Positions 6,059 through 8,394 of a stretch of 8,394 bases of DNA are shown piece by piece. The DNA comes from Mariniphaga sp. (GTDB lineage Bacteria; Bacteroidota; Bacteroidia; Bacteroidales; Prolixibacteraceae): positions 1 through 8,394 of the forward strand of contig JABMQB010000693.1 in NCBI GenBank assembly GCA_013203525.1, read 5' to 3'. Position numbers and translations under genes: made by a program. The stretch's first letter is position 1. Every line of letters starts with the position of its first letter. The notes under the pieces were generated by a model. It made no database searches. It saw only the letters and a program-made list of their open reading frames with translations, and was not told the DNA's origin.

Positions 6059-6862
6059 CTATTTACTTCGGATAATAATATCGCCCTGAAAATTTTTAAA
6101 TGTCATTTCAGGGCCGCCTCCATTAATATCACCTCTTATCCATTCTTCCAAAGAAACTTTGTATACTCCCTTTTCCGTATCCTTCACTTCCTTTGGAGTG
6201 CCTTTTTTCATAACCATATCAAAATCGGTAAATATCTCACCCATATTCGACTGCATTTTTACTGATGCTTTTAAATTAGCTGGGAAGGTTACATCCACAT
6301 CGCCATTAAAAGTTATAAAAGCCATGGGTGTATTTTCAGTAATGTCTGCAAAACTAACTTTAACATCGCCATTGGTAGTATTAACCACAGCCGAACCTGA
6401 AACATTAGTCAGGCTGATGCCTCCATTAACATGGTGAATCTCCAATTCTCCATTGATATTATCAACCGTAATTTCACCATCGTTTAACGCACTCAATTTA
6501 AGGTTAAAATTCTGAGGCACCTGAATCTCAAGCATCACATTCTTATTGCTTAAATCGGTATTCACTTTCACATAATTATCTTCCTCTTTGGCTGTGAGCC
6601 CAAACGAATTATTTGCTATTCGTTTTAATCCGTTTTTACTCGACTCCTCAACTTTCTTCTGTTCAGTGGAAACATTAATTATTACGTCTTTAACCGATGT
6701 GCCAACTACTTTAATTGATCCATACATAATGTTTACATCCAAGGTTCCGGATTCTCCGGCATTTGTTAATGGAACTACCAGTTCCTGTGTAGTTTGAGCA
6801 CTTAATAATCCAACTGCAAATACAAGCAGCATTAAAATTCCTGTTCTGATAATTGATTTCAT
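6059..6862 (-). CDS. Exported DUF4097-type beta-strand repeat protein (second copy)
   Basis: The protein is 267 aa. Residues 1-22 form a Sec signal peptide ending 'LLSAQ'. The mature region about 120-267 is built of short beta-strand turns with recurring NG/ND/GD steps, such as 'NDGEITVDNINGELEIHHVNGG' (split here as 127-137 and 138-148), 'TTNGDVKVSF' and 'FNGDVDVTFP'. This matches the DUF4097 (putative adhesin) fold, a beta-solenoid-like surface or periplasmic protein. It shares the tail pattern 'FQGDIIIRS' and the 'MGEIFTDFDM' segment with the upstream neighbour at 6889, so the two are probably ancient tandem duplicates. It has no cysteine. The gap to the upstream gene is 26 bases, without a visible promoter, so they are co-transcribed. 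Molecular role unknown; members are commonly found next to sigma/anti-sigma genes. Confidence 0.88.
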   Translation of the reverse strand: MKSIIRTGILMLLVFAVGLLSAQTTQELVVPLTNAGESGTLDVNIMYGSIKVVGTSVKDVIINVSTEQKKVEESSKNGLKRIANNSFGLTAKEEDNYVKVNTDLSNKNVMLEIQVPQNFNLKLSALNDGEITVDNINGELEIHHVNGGISLTNVSGSAVVNTTNGDVKVSFADITENTPMAFITFNGDVDVTFPANLKASVKMQSNMGEIFTDFDMVMKKGTPKEVKDTEKGVYKVSLEEWIRGDINGGGPEMTFKNFQGDIIIRSK

Positions 6863-6888
6863 AATATTCGTTTTTATGTGATTAATTT

Positions 6889-7731
6889 TTATATTTTTCG
6901 TACATATACATCACCGTTAAAAGTTTCAAAGTCAAGGATTACCCCTCCTTTTCCAATCCTGACGGCGGTTTTATTTTCAATCCTGTAACTGGTCCCATTT
7001 TTATTTTTTGATTGTGTTGTTTTTATAACCGGTGCCAGCCATTCCGAAATATCGAAATTTGTAAACATATCGCCTTGAAAACTCTTAAAGCGCATATCGG
7101 CCGAGAGATTGGAATGATAATACACATTCACATCGCCGTTTAATGAATAGTACTTAGATTTTCCGGAGGGATTTTTTGCATGCCGAACCACAACCTCACC
7201 ATTAATGGCATGTACATTAGCCGGCCCCGAAATATTTTCCACAGTAATTCCTCCGTTAACATTACTGGCTGCAACTTTGCCCGAAATATTTTCAATATAA
7301 ACTACCCCGTCGTTAACAGTTGAAATATTGATATTTGCCCTGATGGGAACTTTAACTTTAAAATCGTACCGGAATTCAAATTCACACTGATTCCAGTTAT
7401 AATTCCTACTCTTATTATGGTGGCATCCACAAATACCATCCAGGAAAACATCAATCGTATCATCCCGGGTTTCAAATGCCAGAAAAACTTTTTTCATAGC
7501 TTCCTCCAATTCTTTCTCTGTATCTGCATTAAACTCATTGTCAATTTCGAGGACTACCCGATCGCCACTATAGCCTTCCACCTGAATGTCCCCAAATATG
7601 TTTTCAATAACTAATACTGCATCTGCACTTTCAGGAAAAATAATTTCCTTTTTTATGGTTTCTTTGTGTTGCTGTGCATTAACAGCAAATGATACTATCA
7701 ATGCGATTACTATTATAAAAAATTGTTTCAT
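6889..7731 (-). CDS. Exported DUF4097-type beta-strand repeat protein with a Cys/His cluster (first copy)
   Basis: The protein is 280 aa. Residues 1-19 are a Sec signal peptide ('FFIIVIALIVSFAVNA'). The mature part begins with strands and a predicted helix (about 70-85, acidic/lysine-rich), then a short loop 'CGCHH' at 101-105 with a further C116. Residues about 125-280 show the DUF4097 beta-repeat pattern: 'TVNDGVVYIENISG', 'NVNGGITVENISG', 'AINGEVVV', 'SLNGDVNVYY' and finally 'FNGDVYVRK'. It aligns by eye over its second half with the protein at 6059. The Cys/His loop is absent from that paralogue and could bind a metal or form a disulfide (inference). It lies 12 bases after the HEAT-repeat membrane protein gene, which points to one transcript and a role in the same envelope process. 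Function unknown. Confidence 0.88.
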   Translation of the reverse strand: MKQFFIIVIALIVSFAVNAQQHKETIKKEIIFPESADAVLVIENIFGDIQVEGYSGDRVVLEIDNEFNADTEKELEEAMKKVFLAFETRDDTIDVFLDGICGCHHNKSRNYNWNQCEFEFRYDFKVKVPIRANINISTVNDGVVYIENISGKVAASNVNGGITVENISGPANVHAINGEVVVRHAKNPSGKSKYYSLNGDVNVYYHSNLSADMRFKSFQGDMFTNFDISEWLAPVIKTTQSKNKNGTSYRIENKTAVRIGKGGVILDFETFNGDVYVRKI

Positions 7732-7743
7732 GACTTTCTTTTT

Positions 7744-8394
7744 TCAGATTATTTTTTGAATGTTTTCATTAATTTTCTCTTTTACATTTTCATCAAGCTG
7801 TTCAATATTTAAAAGCTGTTTCAATTTTTCAACTGAATTCTTTTCCTGTAGAATAACCATTGCTTTTGAAAGTGTTATAAGAACCAGTGGAGAATCCTGA
7901 TTTGATATAGATTCAATTAACCCTTCCCTGACTTCAGGTAAATTTGAATACGAAAAAAGTGCCTCAAGCGCTGCTAAACGTACATTAACATTGTCGTCGT
8001 TGTTTAAAGTTGTAAACAATGCTTTTGTAACCATTTCATCGGGGCTATCCAATTCTTCGGTTAAACTTACAGCTCTTAACCTTTCAGTTGCCGAAGGTTG
8101 CTCCAAAAGTGTCAGCATAAGGGTTTTCTGTGAATTTTGTAATTCAGAAATCAAAAGCTTATTGGCTTGCCGGTTGTTATTAATCAACATTCCGCCAATT
8201 ATTCCGATAAGGAAAATGATTACTGCAAATGCGGGTTTTAAAACAAATGAACGTATCCCAAAAAATTCAGAAAAATCAGGCCAGGAAATTTTTATACCTC
8301 TTTTGGCTGAACGTTTTAGTTTATATTCCTCAACCTTTTCATAGAAATTTGATGTCATTGATTCTGAAGGTTCCGGAATATCTATTTCTTCCAA
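7744..8394 (-). CDS. Membrane-anchored HEAT-repeat protein, probable anti-sigma factor (5' end beyond the window)
   Basis: 216 codons are visible and the frame stays open to the window edge. The first visible codon is TTG, encoding an internal Leu, so the true N-terminus lies outside. Visible order: an acidic/proline segment 'PEPSESMTSNFYEKVEEYK' (8-26), a basic stretch (27-34), one transmembrane helix at about 51-71 ('FAVIIFLIGIIGGMLI'), a short coiled segment, and helical repeats at about 100-195. The clearest HEAT-like unit is 'DNVNVRLAALEALFSY' (134-149). The 'EP..S....FYE..EEY' stretch before the membrane helix recalls Bacteroidota anti-sigma factors, whose missing N-terminus normally carries a zinc-finger-like zf-HC2 domain in the cytoplasm. 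The HEAT repeats would then be periplasmic sensors. It heads the visible part of an operon with two DUF4097 genes (12-base gap). The anti-sigma assignment is inference; a plain HEAT-repeat membrane protein is the alternative. Confidence 0.8.
   Translation of the reverse strand: MEEIDIPEPSESMTSNFYEKVEEYKLKRSAKRGIKISWPDFSEFFGIRSFVLKPAFAVIIFLIGIIGGMLINNNRQANKLLISELQNSQKTLMLTLLEQPSATERLRAVSLTEELDSPDEMVTKALFTTLNNDDNVNVRLAALEALFSYSNLPEVREGLIESISNQDSPLVLITLSKAMVILQEKNSVEKLKQLLNIEQLDENVKEKINENIQKII

Noticed and set aside
7991..8344. 117-codon plus-strand open frame
   Set aside because: It is antisense to the HEAT-repeat gene and mirrors its transmembrane region; no independent evidence of coding.
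8392..8394. TTG as the start codon of the HEAT-repeat protein
   Set aside because: It coincides with the window edge, and the protein begins abruptly in a segment that normally follows a zinc-finger-like domain, so it is an internal Leu codon.
1..8394. Mobile element, CRISPR array, tRNA or rRNA
   Set aside because: No transposase or integrase, no regularly spaced long repeats, and no cloverleaf or rRNA-like sequence was seen on either strand.

Overview
The window looks like chromosomal DNA from a member of the Bacteroidota, probably a marine or sediment type near the Marinilabiliales/Prolixibacteraceae; the family-level guess is inference. The signs are: AT-rich intergenic DNA, start codons preceded by A-rich leaders instead of Shine-Dalgarno sequences, type IX secretion (T9SS) C-terminal sorting domains, Tat signals of the 'RRxFIKN' kind, and a tandem pair of DUF4097 proteins behind a HEAT-repeat membrane protein.

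Layout. (1) 1-1295: the C-terminal end of one T9SS cargo protein, with an in-frame stop just upstream of it, a strong terminator, then a complete 317-aa secreted T9SS cargo protein of unknown role. (2) 1303-5969: a carbohydrate-type catabolic locus. A Tat-exported hydroxypyruvate-isomerase-like TIM barrel (minus strand) is divergent from a three-gene plus-strand operon: a cytoplasmic Gfo/Idh/MocA oxidoreductase, a cytoplasmic sugar-phosphate-isomerase/epimerase-type TIM barrel, and a Tat-exported Gfo/Idh/MocA oxidoreductase. It ends at a perfect hairpin placed to stop transcription from both sides. (3) 6059-8394: a minus-strand operon with a membrane-anchored HEAT-repeat protein (cut by the window end, probably an anti-sigma factor) followed by two exported DUF4097 beta-repeat proteins.

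How they may work together. The middle locus has one oxidoreductase and one metal-dependent TIM barrel predicted in the cytoplasm, and one of each with a Tat signal. Oxidation of a sugar, polyol or glycoside to a keto form, then isomerisation, epimerisation or elimination by the TIM barrel, is the simplest reading and recalls 3-keto-glycoside pathways, but the substrate cannot be read from the sequence. No transporter, glycoside hydrolase, kinase or regulator gene lies in the window. The third region looks like an ECF-sigma/anti-sigma envelope-response operon whose sigma gene would lie just past position 8394.

No tRNA, rRNA, CRISPR array, insertion sequence or phage gene was seen. No gene-free stretch exceeds 300 bases; the longest is the 187-bp divergent promoter region at 2233-2419.
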